Shown one piece after another: positions 22,966 to 33,699 of a stretch of DNA of 64,000 nucleotides. The notes below the pieces were generated by a model that saw only the letters and a program-made list of their open reading frames with translations, was not told where the DNA came from and made no database searches. The position numbers were made by a program, and so were the translations under genes. Each line of letters begins with the position of its first letter. The stretch's first letter is position 1. The stretch is from Armillaria gallica (lineage: Eukaryota; Basidiomycota; Agaricomycetes; Agaricales; Physalacriaceae). The DNA is taken from contig JBANDB010000003.1 in the NCBI GenBank assembly GCA_037576215.1, positions 5,146,001 to 5,210,000 of the forward strand. The letters run 5' to 3'.

Positions 22966-25840
22966 CTACGCGCCTCCCCCACCCTCCGCACTACGCTGCA
23001 TAAATGACTGTAAAATCTCATTGCTGAACCCACCCTGGACATTGGGCTGCACAGCTCTCGGGAGCGACGCAGACATCTGCGTCTGCTGCGCATTAAAGTT
23101 CATCATGTTATTTGCCTGGGGAATCATCCCAGGATACGACTGCCCGGAGCCGAATGACTGTTGTTGCGACTGCTGCTGCTGTTGTTGCTGTTGTTGTTGC
23201 TGCTGCTGTAGTTGTTGTTGACGCTGCTGGAACTGCTGTTGAATCGACTGTGGAGGCTGCTGGGGTGTGAACCCAGATGGTCCCGACGAAGACGCAGTAT
23301 TATTGAGAGCTGCTGCTTGTTGTTGAACCTGAGCTTGGCGGGCCCGCTGCTGAGCCATAGCAAACTGTGCCATCAGCGCATTCCGCTGCTCCGGGGGCAA
23401 CTTGGCTAGGGAAGCCATCATGTTAGCCATGGGCGGTGCCGGGTTGGGATTGGAATTCATAGACTTGGGAAGCTCAGGTATGCCATTGGGGAAGAAAGCG
23501 CCGACGAGTCCTTGTGTATTTATAGGGAACAGCAGGACATTGCTTTCTTGAGCGCTTCCGGGTCGCGTCCACCCAGTGATAGCATACTGCAACAAGATGA
23601 ATTTATATGCGAGAAGAGGTCAAGAATGTCACGTACAACTTTCTTACTTAGAAGAAGCGTAATGAGAGACCTGTAATGAAGCTCGTTCGATTTGGGATCG
23701 GCGATACGGGGCTGAGCCGCGAAGGTACACAACGCAGGTTGCGTTTTCTTAACCCAGAGCTGCAGATCCTGCGTAGATACAGCAGCTTGTGCAGTAGGCG
23801 TAAGCATAAATGATGACGGCCAAGTATTGGCATGACTAAAATCGGCCTCAGTTAAGCGAAAGAAGAAAGGGACGACGGAAATAATCACCATTCAGCGGGA
23901 TTCTGAGCGAATGCGACAACATGTACCTGCATCTCACGCTTCCCGGTTGCATCAACACCACTCCAGCGAAGCGTCCCTTGCCACACTGGTGTTTTGACAG
24001 GTTGCTGAGATTGCGGCTGGGGTGGTTGTGCAGCGTTACTTGGTGGATGGTCCCCTGAGGTCATCACGTTCATAGGTGGCGTCGACGTAATTGAACCAGG
24101 AGGCATGTTCGCCATCAGATTAGGAGAACTCTTTGATGGACCTGCTCCTAGATGTTGAGGTGGAGGCTGTCCTGTCCGATTTTGCTGTTCAATGACCTTC
24201 TGCATCTGCGCAGCCGCGCTAGGTGACATTTGCATCCTAGCTGCGTTGAAGCCCTGACCGACCTCACCGGGATTCGACAAAGATCGCATATGCATCCCTT
24301 GTGGCGGCACGAAATTGTTTGCCGGAAGATTTGCTCCGTCGTTGGGAGGGAACGCGGCTGTGGAACCTTGCGCGGGAGATGAACCTTGTGGAGCTTTCAG
24401 GGACGGGGTTGCTAGATTTGCGGTCGCACTGCCCGGGTTCCCCTGATTGGCTAGCTGCTGTCCTTGCATTTGCTGCTGTCTCATCGCGGCCATTTGGGGA
24501 GATTTCAGCATGGTGTAGACAACCTGACGAAGTTTCGTGTGCTGAGGTAGTCTCTTGGTCATCTCCTGATGGATAGCCTCGGCGCGTGCATTTTCCCCCC
24601 GATTACGAGCTTCTACCATCGCTTTATTTAGCTCGCGCATTTTAGCCTCTTCCTGTCGCAAGCGATCAAATAATTGCTGTGGACCAGGCACCGGCATCTG
24701 AGGCGGTATATTTTGAGGTGGAGGCTGAATGGGGTTACTCGCAACAGGTTGGGAGGGGGGTGGTGGGCGAGTTGGTGCAACAGTGGTAGCGGGCGCTGGT
24801 TTTTCATTGGGTTGGGAAAGTCGCACGCGTTTCGTATCCGGACTCTTGTCATCGACGGAGATAACTTCATGAGGGCGCTTTTGGGGGGTCGCTAATATGA
24901 AGTATTGAGACAAGTAACAACGGAAACAAAAGAGCTCGTTACCTTTAGGTGCCGCGGCCTGATGCACGGAGAACCCAGAAAGGCAGAGTGCATGCTGGGG
25001 ACGCACCGAAAACCAAGGCATCACCTTCTGACCAGAAGCGGCCTAGAAGATATGTAAGTGCATGCTGTCAAAGGAAATGGAGATGCTACCGAAGACTGCA
25101 GCTCTGAAAACTTGGAAAGTGAGGAGTCCAGGTTGATAATACTGAGGTTGATATTTCTCTGAAAACCTGTTAGCAACGCAGTCCCGACGCGTTTTGAACG
25201 AAATAGACACCTTCTGGAGCTCCGATGGCAGAGTATCCCAAGTGATGCGATCGAGCTCGGGCAACTGGTTGTACTGAGGGAATTCAAGGTCGTCCGGTGG
25301 AGAAGATGCAATGTGGAATATGTGGTAGAGTGGAGGGCGATTTGGATCAGGTGGGATATAGCAACTCTGCAGGGTATCAAACATCTAGACCTTACGTTAA
25401 GGCGTGTAGCGTGTAAGCGAAAGTAATTCAATTGCTAACCTCTACCGCCGCAACGAAGCCCTCTAGGGCCGACATTCCGTGGGTCCCTGAAGAAGACAGA
25501 CCAACACCAAGCTTCGCGGGCTCCTCCTTGATGAGCTTGGTCACGGGCTGAAAGTCGGCAAAGAACCGTTTGCATAGTAAGGGTGTAGGTCGGGTATCGG
25601 CGGTACCGTAGGAAACAAAGGCCATGCGAAACTAGTCGTCAATGATTAGCTGGCGGGCGCTGTAAGCATGGGCTATTTTTCTCCTACTCTGAAACCGGGA
25701 TTGGACTCGCTGAGACGCTTGAGCATTGGGGCGACGTATTGGCCGATGACGAGGTGCCATTGGGAAGCGAGCGTGAGGGAGGCATCGACGACGAAGGCGA
25801 CGGCAATGGTGTTCTCTGGCGGGGTGACGTCGTGGGCCAT
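22966..25840 (-). CDS. MED25: Mediator complex subunit 25-like protein (VWA + ACID-like, polyQ)
   Basis: Probable Mediator tail subunit that links transcription activators to RNA polymerase II, nuclear. ATG 25840, stop 22966, eight exons, about 850 residues. The N-terminal about 200 residues form a von Willebrand A domain: NTIAVAFVVDASLTLASQW, MAFVSYGTADTRPTPLL, GTHGMSALEGFVAAVE, MFDTLQ, HIFHIASSPPDD. A basic NLS-like PQKRPHE..TKRVRL and a long Pro/Gln-rich linker follow, with a helical segment (LFDRLRQEEAKMRELNKAM). The ACID/PTOV-like domain starts VWQGTLRWSGVD and includes VAFAQNPAEWCHANTWPSS and YRSLITLLLSKKVYAITGW, ending LFPINTQGLVGAFFP. The C-terminus is Gln-rich with a run of 13 Gln. 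Domain order matches animal and plant MED25. Its 3' end has been partly copied to 18863-19330. Confidence 0.78.
23157..23260 (-). repeat. CAG/CAA polyglutamine tract
   Basis: Seen as ctg/ttg triplets on the plus strand, coding for a run of 13 Gln and flanking Q-rich sequence near the C-terminus of the Med25-like protein. Mixed CAA/CAG use suggests limited recent slippage. On the opposite strand it gives a meaningless poly-Cys frame. Confidence 0.9.
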
Positions 25841-26619
25841 GGTGGTAGGAAGACAACCTTGCCTAAATGACAAATTCCCACAGCATGTCGGACCAAGCTA
25901 GATCTCAGCATATCTTGATTGCCTAGATAAAGAATATTCTGAAATTATATTCTACCCTTGCATCAACTCGCGCATATAATCAATATTGGTTCCGTTCGTT
26001 GTAGTACAGATATGGAGTCGAAGGGTTCAACATCACGCATACACCCCGGGCCTTCCCATGCCACTGCTATCCACTCCTCGACCCAGTCCTCGAGTCTTTC
26101 TTGAAGTACTCGGTATTCATCGACTTCATCTGGATGAGATCAAACACTGTCTCGCCAGTGCTGAGGAACGTATCAGCCACTGAGCGCAGCGTTGGCTCGC
26201 TGATCGCTGAGGTATTGGGGCTGCATACAATCAGCCAGCAGCAGTCAGTCCCGAACGAAATACCACGCACGTAAAACCACTAGACCGCCGTACGCCTGCT
26301 AGCACTGTCGACAGCAAAACTGCGTCGAATGCATAGTGAACTAGTCTTCCGAGTGCCATGGTACACGCAACAGATGATTTCCTTTGGAGAATGCACTGAG
26401 AATAAGTACTGCTGGTTACTGGCCGTTACTGAAAGAGATTCGTGGCACGGCTGCTCGTCGACGTCGATCGTTTACAGACGAATTGCCTCGGCACGACAAC
26501 GCATCCTAAAATGGCAACAGTAGCCCCTGAAGAAAAGTAGAGTTGCGGTACCGCCAACGGTACAAGTTGCCCCCAACGGTAATTACGTAGATTAACCAAG
26601 TTAAATACCAGCCAGCTTA
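25841..26619. other. Intergenic, 5' of Med25-like gene and 3' of sulfite oxidase
   Basis: About 780 bases without a supportable gene. Short frames at 26067-26270 (minus) and 26329-26523 (plus) lack motifs and splice partners. It should contain the Med25-like promoter. Confidence 0.5.
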
Positions 26620-27850
26620 TTACCAACTCTTGTGTCCCCAAGCATTATACGCTACGCCTCGCATATTCCACACACATTCCTTATTTTGCACCCGTCCAAG
26701 CTCATCGATAGCACGAGAGAAAACAGTACCACTTTGAGGCACATCTGTCACTTCGGCTTCCCACAATGTCCAACTCCATCGTCCCTTCTGATATGTTATC
26801 TTTGCCGATACCCAGCTCTCGCCGTCGTTGATTGACACTTCGACAGATGCAACGTTTCCCGATGACCCTGGAACAGCGTAGCCCTTCACAAAAAGAGAAG
26901 ACGACGAGGGATGGTGGACAGCCAGAGCGACGACCGAGTTCAGCGGGAGGGATTCTATGGCGGGATACTTGGACCACACGTCTTTGGCGTCAGCTTTGGT
27001 TTCGATCTATGAATGCATTTAGATACGAATGGATACGAGGAAATAAGCATACCGTCGGTGGCAGGACCTTGTAATCCCGCTGCTGATAGAAATTGGGCGA
27101 CTCATCTGGAGAAACGATGATTGTATCCAGCCATTTCACCCATCTGGCACCTAACACGCCTGGGACAACGAGGCGCAGAGGTCCGCCGTGTTCTGCTGGC
27201 AATGCTTCGTGGTTCATCTATCTGCGCATCAGCCTAGACATGATGAGAAGCGGATCAACAACAGACCTCGAAAGCCAACAGAACATCATTTTCTGTATTC
27301 ATCGCCCTCTCAATGGGAATCGAAGAGCCGTAGTATGTGTCGTCCTGGCACAGCGTGGCATACGACGTGAAGCATACATGTGCATTGTCGTGCTGGATCT
27401 CGGCATATTTTAACACATCACAGAGTTTTACCCCGCCCCAGCTGCAGTTAGCAATAACACCGTCGTTCCATCCTACACCATGTACACGTTTGATGGCGCC
27501 CATCTCGTTGCGTCTGTTTCCAGCGCACTGCAAGCACGTTTCTGTCAATAGAATTCATGGTCGACGAAATAGGATCTCACTTGGAGCGCTGCAACCACTC
27601 GCCTTTGTGGAAACATCGTTTTGATATCCCTCATCGAAAGGATGATTTCTTTGCCCACCATTCCTTTGATGGTGAGCGTGTAGTCGTCCTCTGAGAACTG
27701 TCGGACTGGCCCATGGTTTCTGCAATACACGAGCTCCTCAGGAGTCAGCTGGAACTCGACGAGTGCAGCGGACAGCGGTTCTGCGTTGAACGGCACTTGT
27801 GCTTGCACCACGAGTAATTCGGAGTGTTCTGGTTCGTTGCTGTAGTCCAT
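26620..27850 (-). CDS. Sulfite oxidase (molybdopterin domain, no heme domain)
   Basis: Molybdenum-cofactor enzyme oxidising sulfite to sulfate in Cys/Met catabolism. ATG 27850 ([20 protein letters not shown]), stop 26620, four exons with introns after AALQ, AFE and PPT, about 360 residues. The Mo-pterin domain shows FNAEP and RNHGPVRQ early, the molybdenum-ligand Cys in CAGNRRNEM at the start of exon 2, [17 protein letters not shown] and [12 protein letters not shown], then [24 protein letters not shown]. The C-terminal dimerisation domain follows ([55 protein letters not shown]). No cytochrome b5 domain and no obvious mitochondrial presequence are present, so it resembles the heme-free eukaryotic sulfite oxidases of plants and fungi. 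It ends KSW, not a clear peroxisomal signal, so location is uncertain. Confidence 0.93.
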
Positions 27851-28119
27851 GGTGGTTTGAAGCAAGGGGATTAACCGGCTGTTTCTTATCAATAGAAAAT
27901 GGAGGTGATAGTGGAAGAAGCCGGAACCCCAAATCAACTAAAAGATCCAGAGCGGGGAAGGAAATCTGTCTAACGGCACGCAAAGAGGGATTAAAGGAAG
28001 AGATAGAACTTGTTAAATTCCACGTGACCTGGAGGGTATTTCTGGGAACAATATACTGGACTTGTCTAAGGTACAAAGCCTCCCTCGGTCTCTGCTTTCT
28101 GGCCATGCATTAACATGCC

Positions 28120-28640
28120 TTAAGGCTCCAGGGAAGCGGGGAAGTTGCCGGTCTCGCGCTGGTCGTCCCACTTGGCGACCTAGGGAATATTACTGTCAGG
28201 GAAAAGATCGTGCGGGAGTCAGTAATGATGCATACCCATTCATCTAGAACATTGTCAGCAAAATACTGGGAAAATATGTGGAATGACGCACTGGGACAGA
28301 GAGTGCGATAGACCCTCTTGAACTGCGAGCAAGGAGCATAGTCCTCACCCTTGGCATTGATGCACTTGAAGTAATCGACATAGTTCTGGAAACTGGACAA
28401 AGGAAACGTAAGACAAGGCCGTATATGTACAGCGGAAGCGATAATACCAGTTGCGGGTCTGGTTCTGGTTAGGGAACCGGGCTGGAGATTCCTCTATCAG
28501 TCGCTTTTATCGTTGCCAACGAACAGGCTCACCGTCGAACCCAACAGTCTGAAGAACGTATTTACTTTACACACGATAAATACAAAAAAATGAAGAACAA
28601 AAGAGAAGAAATACCTGGACAATTCAGAGGCCTCAGACAT
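28120..28640 (-). CDS. COX12: Cytochrome c oxidase subunit 6b (Cox12)
   Basis: Small intermembrane-space subunit of complex IV that caps the dimer interface near cytochrome c. ATG 28640, stop 28120, six short exons, about 95 residues. The splice path reads MSEASELSSKYVLQ, then TVGFDEESPARFPNQNQT, RNCFQNYVDYFKCINAKG, EDYAPCSQFKRVYRTLCP, NEWVAKWDDQRETGNFPA and SLEP. The CHCH fold is shown by CFQNYVDYFKC (CX9C) and CSQFKRVYRTLC (CX10C), the usual Cox12 pattern, imported through Mia40 rather than a presequence. It is transcribed away from PRP18 with only 104 bp between start codons. High intron number for a gene of this size is typical of basidiomycetes. Confidence 0.95.
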
Positions 28641-28744
28641 GATGGTGCAAGTTGGTGGTCGACGAACACCCCGGGTGGTAGCGGAAAGAGAAATATATTA
28701 CGTAAGATTTCTTGTCTAGACCACCGACCCCCAAATCCACCGCC
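28641..28744. promoter_or_regulatory. Bidirectional promoter region, COX12 / PRP18
   Basis: Only 104 bp separate the divergent start codons of COX12 and PRP18, so this stretch must carry both 5' UTRs and probably core promoter elements for both. This is inferred from geometry; no specific factor site is claimed. Confidence 0.6.
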
Positions 28745-30084
28745 ATGGACGCACTCAAAGCTGAAATTGCCTCAAAACGAAAAGCACTGCAGGATGATTC
28801 TTCCGAACGACCAACAAAATATATGCGCCGCGGTGAACTCGAACGATTGAAAGAGGAACAGGAACGCAAAGAGCGAGAAGAGGCAGAGGCAAAGGAACGA
28901 GCTGCCAGGGAAGAGGCAGAAGCAAAGGCGGCCGCAGCAAAGGCAGCAAAAGTGAGTAACGTCGCGTATCTTATACAAGGCTTAGGTCCTGATTTGTTGA
29001 TGGAGAACAGGCTAGTGCCAGGTCGTCCAATTCACCTCATCCCAGTTCACTAGCCCACGACACCGACTCACCTAAACCCGAATCATCATTCAATATCTCC
29101 GCGGAAGAAACTATACGTCGACTACGAGCCAAGGGTCAGCCAATACGGCTATTTGCCGAGACGGACAAAGACCGACGACTCCGGTTACGAGCGCTAGAGT
29201 TGATCGAGGAGAAGGGCCACGACCGACAAGGCGGCCAGAATGACTTCAAGAAGGCCCTTGAGGATGTCGAGAATGTGGAGAGAGAGATGAAGAGTAAGGG
29301 AACCCTCAACAAGGGCAAGAAGAAGGAAGAATCTGAGCTTGCATCCAACACTGTGCTCGACCTCGACCTTGTCAAGACGGAGCCAGAAAAACTGTATCCT
29401 ATCATTTATTATGCTCTAAAGCGGGTGCTGAAGGAGTGGGGAGAGGCTATGGACGAACGACCGGGTATGTATAATGTTTACCTTTACTTCAACTTACTGA
29501 CTCGCTCGACAGACCACATCAAGAGAACACACCAAGGAAAACTGGCTGCTGCGACCCAAGTCCAGTCTGCAGAGTATCTCAAGCCTCTCTTCAAACAGCT
29601 ACGCTCTAGGGTACGGAAATCCACCCAATTCCAAGATTTACTCTATTCTGAGCGTGTTCCTGCAGTCTCTCCCCTCGGATGTCCTTGCCCGTATGGCAGA
29701 AATCGTCCACCACATGCAAAAGCGGCAATATCAACGCGCAAACGACGCCTATCTGCGCCTCTCCATCGGTAACGCACCCTGGCCTATCGGTGTGACCATG
29801 GTTGGGTACGTCCTGTTTCCCTCCTCCACATGCTCCGAAATCTTGCTCACCCCGGTTCCTGTTAAGTATACACGAGCGTTCTGCCCGAGAGAAGATCTCA
29901 TCAGATCAAGTCGCGCATGTGCTGAACGATGAAGTCAGTCGTAAATATATTCAGAGTCTGAAACGGTACGTCCTATTGGCGCGTCCCCGATGTTTCAGGC
30001 TAACTGAATACTTTGCCCTCTAGACTCCTCACGTTCTCTCAGACCAAATATCCGCCGGAGGATGTATCTCAGTTGATGGGATAG
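28745..30084 (+). CDS. PRP18: Pre-mRNA-splicing factor Prp18
   Basis: Second-step splicing factor that acts with Slu7 on the U5 snRNP to stabilise 3' splice-site docking. ATG 28745, stop 30084, six exons. The N-terminus is MDALKAEIASKRKALQDD with a charged Glu/Arg/Ala coiled-coil stretch, followed by the PRP4-like/SFM segment EETIRRLRAKGQPIRLFAE. The Prp18 domain includes LYPIIYYALKRVLKEWGEAM, AATQVQSAEYLKPLFKQLR, LPSDVLARMAEIVHHMQKR, YQRANDAYLRLSIGNAPWPI and GVTMVGIHERSAREKI, the last two being the conserved loop of the family. A 55-nt intron between KQLRSR and SLPSDV resolves an apparent frame break at about 29650. Terminal residues LLTFSQTKYPPEDVSQLMG fit. Length is about 350 residues. Confidence 0.95.
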
Positions 30085-30632
30085 TTTGCCCGTTGTCGTG
30101 GTGCCGCGGCCGTTCCGATTACATAAAGTTTACTATGCCTGCGAATGGAATGATTATCATTTGCTTCATTTTGCGGGATGCTCTCGTTGTCGCGACAACG
30201 CGTTATTGAAACACAAGTAATATATCTCCGTCTCTGTATGCATCCTAAATGAGTTGGATACCCTCCGGCGAGCAGTCTAGAGTGTTCCTGCGGCACTCCG
30301 GATGGTGCAACGATTACGAAGGGCTGTTTCGGTCTTCCTGTTCGGTGTTCATCTCGGAAGCTATACAGACACCCTTTTTCAGGGATGATAACGGCGTGAT
30401 TTCATGAGAGAATGCGTTATGCCCCGGAATTTCAAGTGGGTGGTGATTTTCTGTGATCCTTCCGGAAATTGCCCGCTACGCTCAAACGACGTCGGAGGCG
30501 CATTTGTTTTTAAGTACATCTAGACTGCTTCATCGGTACCGCTGCATCTCGCTGCATTAGGAGTGATCTACGTTACTTGTATTTAAAACAAAACCTAGCC
30601 ATCTACAACAATTCGTAGTGCCGCCGGAAGCT
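30085..30632. other. Convergent 3' intergenic region, PRP18 / JJJ1
   Basis: About 550 bases between convergent gene ends. It contains no supportable open frame and no repeat. Presumably 3' UTRs and termination signals. Confidence 0.5.
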
Positions 30633-32638
30633 TCACCGCTTCCCTGACTTCCCCTTGTTCCCCCGACTCGGAGTGTCGTCAGCACGGGCATGGTCTGGCA
30701 TGTCCCGGATATGGTTAAATAGTTGGGTCTTGCTCGTGAAAACGTTCGGGCAACCATTGCATTTGAACTAACATGAGACACGTCCACAAGATGAACGTTA
30801 ACGTTTCAAAATACCACGGCAGAAAATCTAATCATACCTGAGATTCGGCGTTCTTCTGAGCTTCAGCTTTTTTCGATTGCTTGGCGCGTCTTTTTTCCCT
30901 TTTCGTCATTTCCACTGCCACGCCCGAAGGTCGTGTCTCGTCCGAAGAAACGGTCTGCGTCTGGTCTCTAGGCTGTCCTTGCACCTCTGGAATAGATGGG
31001 TCAATAATTCTCCGCCCTATTTTTTGAGTTTTCGTCAACGGTTCCGAAGGCGGTCTCTTGGCTTTGCCTTTCTGCTTCTTTCGTTTGCCGATATTGGCCT
31101 GCTGGTCCTCGAGCTCACCATCAGAGGCGCTAGCAACAGCGGTAGGGTCTTCGTCTATGGTTGGTATGTCAGGTGTTAAGCTTTGCGACCGCGGGGGCTC
31201 CGGAGATGAATCTGGTTCTGGAGCATCGAGGCCGAGCTCAACATCTTCCTCCTGCATCTCCCTGCGTAAACGCTCAACTTCCTTGAGGTGCTTTTTGCTT
31301 CTTTCATGACTGTCCCACGCTGCTTCGCTTCGAAACGATTTTCCACATACGACGCATTCCCACTCTTCAGGATCTTCGCCCTCACCAATGGCCCATTCCA
31401 GATCATCATGTGCTCCTTGTGCATCGATCTTCTGCCAGTCCTGTTCTACGTAAGAATCTACGGTCGGTTGAGCAGGTCTCCTGGAAGAACCAGGATGGGG
31501 TGTTGAAGTTCCTGAAGCAACGCGACTCTGGTTTTCCTCCGATTGCTGCGCAAGATGGGCCTTGTAACGTGGATCGCGTTTACGCAGGAATTTGGCCAGA
31601 GACTGCATAATGCCATGTTACATAGTTACAACAGGAAGGTGAAGTTTTCCTCACCCGTACGGTGTCGTTGTAGTCTCTCCGGGCATCATCCCGAGCCTTC
31701 TTGTTATCTTTTTCCATCAGTCTAGAAAACAATATGTTTACTTAGAACTCTAAAAGCATACACGTAAAAATACAGATACCTTCGGACGCGCCGATCAGGC
31801 GCTTCAGCTAGATTCCATTGATCGCACCAACTGAAATCTTTGTTGGTAACAAAGTTTATCCACACGTTATAAAATGTCCGTGCTGCGGGTAAGTCTTCGC
31901 CCTTCTGAGCGGGTGTCCAAGTCCAAGTGGAATATCCGAAAGAAGGTAGGTCATTATCGGAAATCATAGCCTCCTCGGCCTTGAGTCGGTTGAACAAGTT
32001 TCGATACACCGTGAAAAATCCCTGAGTTAGCGTGAAAATAAGTAAACGGCTAGTACATGATTGTCGATAAAACATACGTTGTCGTCATCGGCAAATCCAG
32101 ACCAGATGGTTGCATCAAAAAAACGGGCAAGGTGCCTTACAGTGAGGCCTCTGTCTCGTGCACGAGGTGGTGGGGCACCCTTGCGGATATCCTCGAACAC
32201 CGTTTCTGCATCGGGCTCAGGCTCTAATGATGCCTTGTGTGAATCGTACCACGCGCGTTCCTACTTGGTGTAGCTCGGTTATTTGCCAACGGCCGGTGGT
32301 TTTCTGCAGCTCACTTGTTCATCACTAAGAACCTGAGGATCGATGAGTATATTTCGAAAAGATTGCCTAGAGATCTGACCTCGTATGCTTGTTGCATGGC
32401 CGCAAATCGCTTCGTAGCACCTTCAACGTCATTAGGGTTCTTGTCCGGATGGTGAACCAGAGCAAGTCTTCTGAAAGAGCGCTTCGGGACCGTAAGAATC
32501 GGTGAATACGCAAAAGGATCCTGACTGGTGCACCTTCAGTTCGTCGGCCGTAGCATTCTCGTCAACCTCTAGCAGCTTATAGTAGTCCACGACTTCATCG
32601 GCCTGATCGTTACGTGCAGTCGACTCTCCTGCGCCCAT
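30633..32638 (-). CDS. JJJ1: DnaJ protein Jjj1 / DNAJC21 type, ribosome biogenesis co-chaperone
   Basis: J-protein that stimulates Hsp70 to release Arx1 and recycle factors from pre-60S ribosomes in the cytosol. ATG 32638, stop 30633. After a short leader, [18 protein letters not shown] begins the J domain, and exon 2 gives [20 protein letters not shown] with the essential HPD. A Jjj1-type middle follows: [62 protein letters not shown] and a charged Asp/Lys/Arg segment. The first U1-like C2H2 finger is [25 protein letters not shown] in two stretches. Acidic and Lys-rich low-complexity sequence leads to a second finger in the last exon ([18 protein letters not shown]), which ends near GKSGKR. 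Two fingers are standard for Jjj1 of animals and many fungi. It is divergent from TIM13 with 159 bp between starts. Confidence 0.94.
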
Positions 32639-32797
32639 GGTATATGCTGGTAGACGAGAAGAGAAAGGTGGAAGGGGCGGCCGGTGTCGTTGTCGATGAC
32701 GAAGAGTAGTTGCCTAATTTAGACCCGATCAAATAATTTCGTCCCACGCGACTCTACCACGACCACCACCGTTCGACACCGGAATAGCTGAAAAACC
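32639..32797. promoter_or_regulatory. Bidirectional promoter region, JJJ1 / TIM13
   Basis: The start codons of the divergent JJJ1 and TIM13 genes are 159 bp apart. Shared promoter function is inferred from position only. Confidence 0.55.
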
Positions 32798-33341
32798 ATG
32801 TCAGACTTCTTCAAGTCGCCGTTTGGATCCAAGTCTTCGTCTTCTTCGTCGACACCCAGTGGTGCGGCACACGGTAGCTTGATCAGAACAATGCTTACAG
32901 ATTTGCCAGAGAACGAGAAGAAGGAACAAATTATGAATGCCGTACGCACGGAAATTGCGCAGGCAAATGCTCAACTACTCATGAACGCGAGTACCCGATT
33001 GTTTCCCCCCTAATAATGACTAAATAATTCGGATTAGAACATGAACGAACGATGTTTCAAGGCATGTGTCACCAGGCCTGGGGCTTCCCTCAGTAGCTCT
33101 GAAGAAGTGAGGAGATTTTTTTTTTCGTTTTGTAATAGGCAATTGACTCCGAACCAGACATGCCTGACAAGATGCATGGAGCGTTTCATGGACACTTGTA
33201 TGGATGTCCAGTGCTGATCTGCCGTTGAGAAATCTGACAAATTCAAATCTCACAGTCAACATTGTTAGCCGATCTTATACCGCTAGGCTCAGCAGGGAGA
33301 GGTTGGATTCGATCACATCGGACTTTGAGAAAACTCCGTAG
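32798..33341 (+). CDS. TIM13: Mitochondrial small Tim chaperone Tim13
   Basis: Intermembrane-space chaperone that pairs with Tim8 to guide hydrophobic inner-membrane precursors. ATG 32798, stop at 33339-33341, four exons, about 115 residues. The N-terminus is Ser-rich (FFKSPFGSKSSSSSS), then ENEKKEQIMNAVRTEIAQAN and AQLLMN. The first twin-Cys motif is CFKAC (CX3C) and the second CLTRC, followed by MERFMDTFNIVSRSYTARLS, a standard Tim13 ending. The first intron (32987-33037) starts GCGAGT, a GC-AG intron; no GT donor keeps the frame. The last intron begins gtatgg after DT and its removal restores FNIVSR; reading through it instead gives an early stop. Import is through Mia40, so no presequence is expected. 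Confidence 0.92.
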
Positions 33342-33699
33342 GAATGTTCGAAGTCACTGGAAAGTACTCGTAGAGACTTTATTAATAACATCAACAACAT
33401 TTGCACAACTTGCAAGAACGAAACGAGTATAAGGTACATATCTGCACGTAATAACAAAGCAGGTGAATCAGGTATGCGATATATGTGGGCTACAAAGTGA
33501 AATAAGAATCAGTAAAGAAATTATAAAGAATTGATACTCAGTCCATAACGAGAGACCCCGGGGGCGGCGGTGACGACGAAAGCGGCGAACGACGAGTGAC
33601 AAATGAAAGACCAGGAGAGGAAGGTATGTTATAGTTACAGTGTGAAAATGCAGCATTATAATGAATGACTGGGGTGTTGGGCGCCAAACGGCGTTAAAT
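33342..33699. other. Convergent 3' intergenic region, TIM13 / homeobox gene
   Basis: About 360 bases between two gene ends. Short frames on the minus strand are without motif support. No repeat or RNA gene seen. Confidence 0.5.

Noticed and set aside
22943..23221. Plus-strand frame ending in a run of Cys
   Set aside because: Antisense reading of the polyglutamine tract of the Med25-like gene.
29600..29680. Frame shift in the middle of PRP18
   Set aside because: A 55-nt intron (gtacgg..ctgcag) joins KQLRSR to SLPSDVLARM exactly as expected for Prp18.
33038..33217. Tim13 ending early at MDVQC
   Set aside because: Removing a short intron that begins gtatgg after MDT gives FNIVSRSYTARLS, the standard Tim13 ending, so the early stop is intronic.
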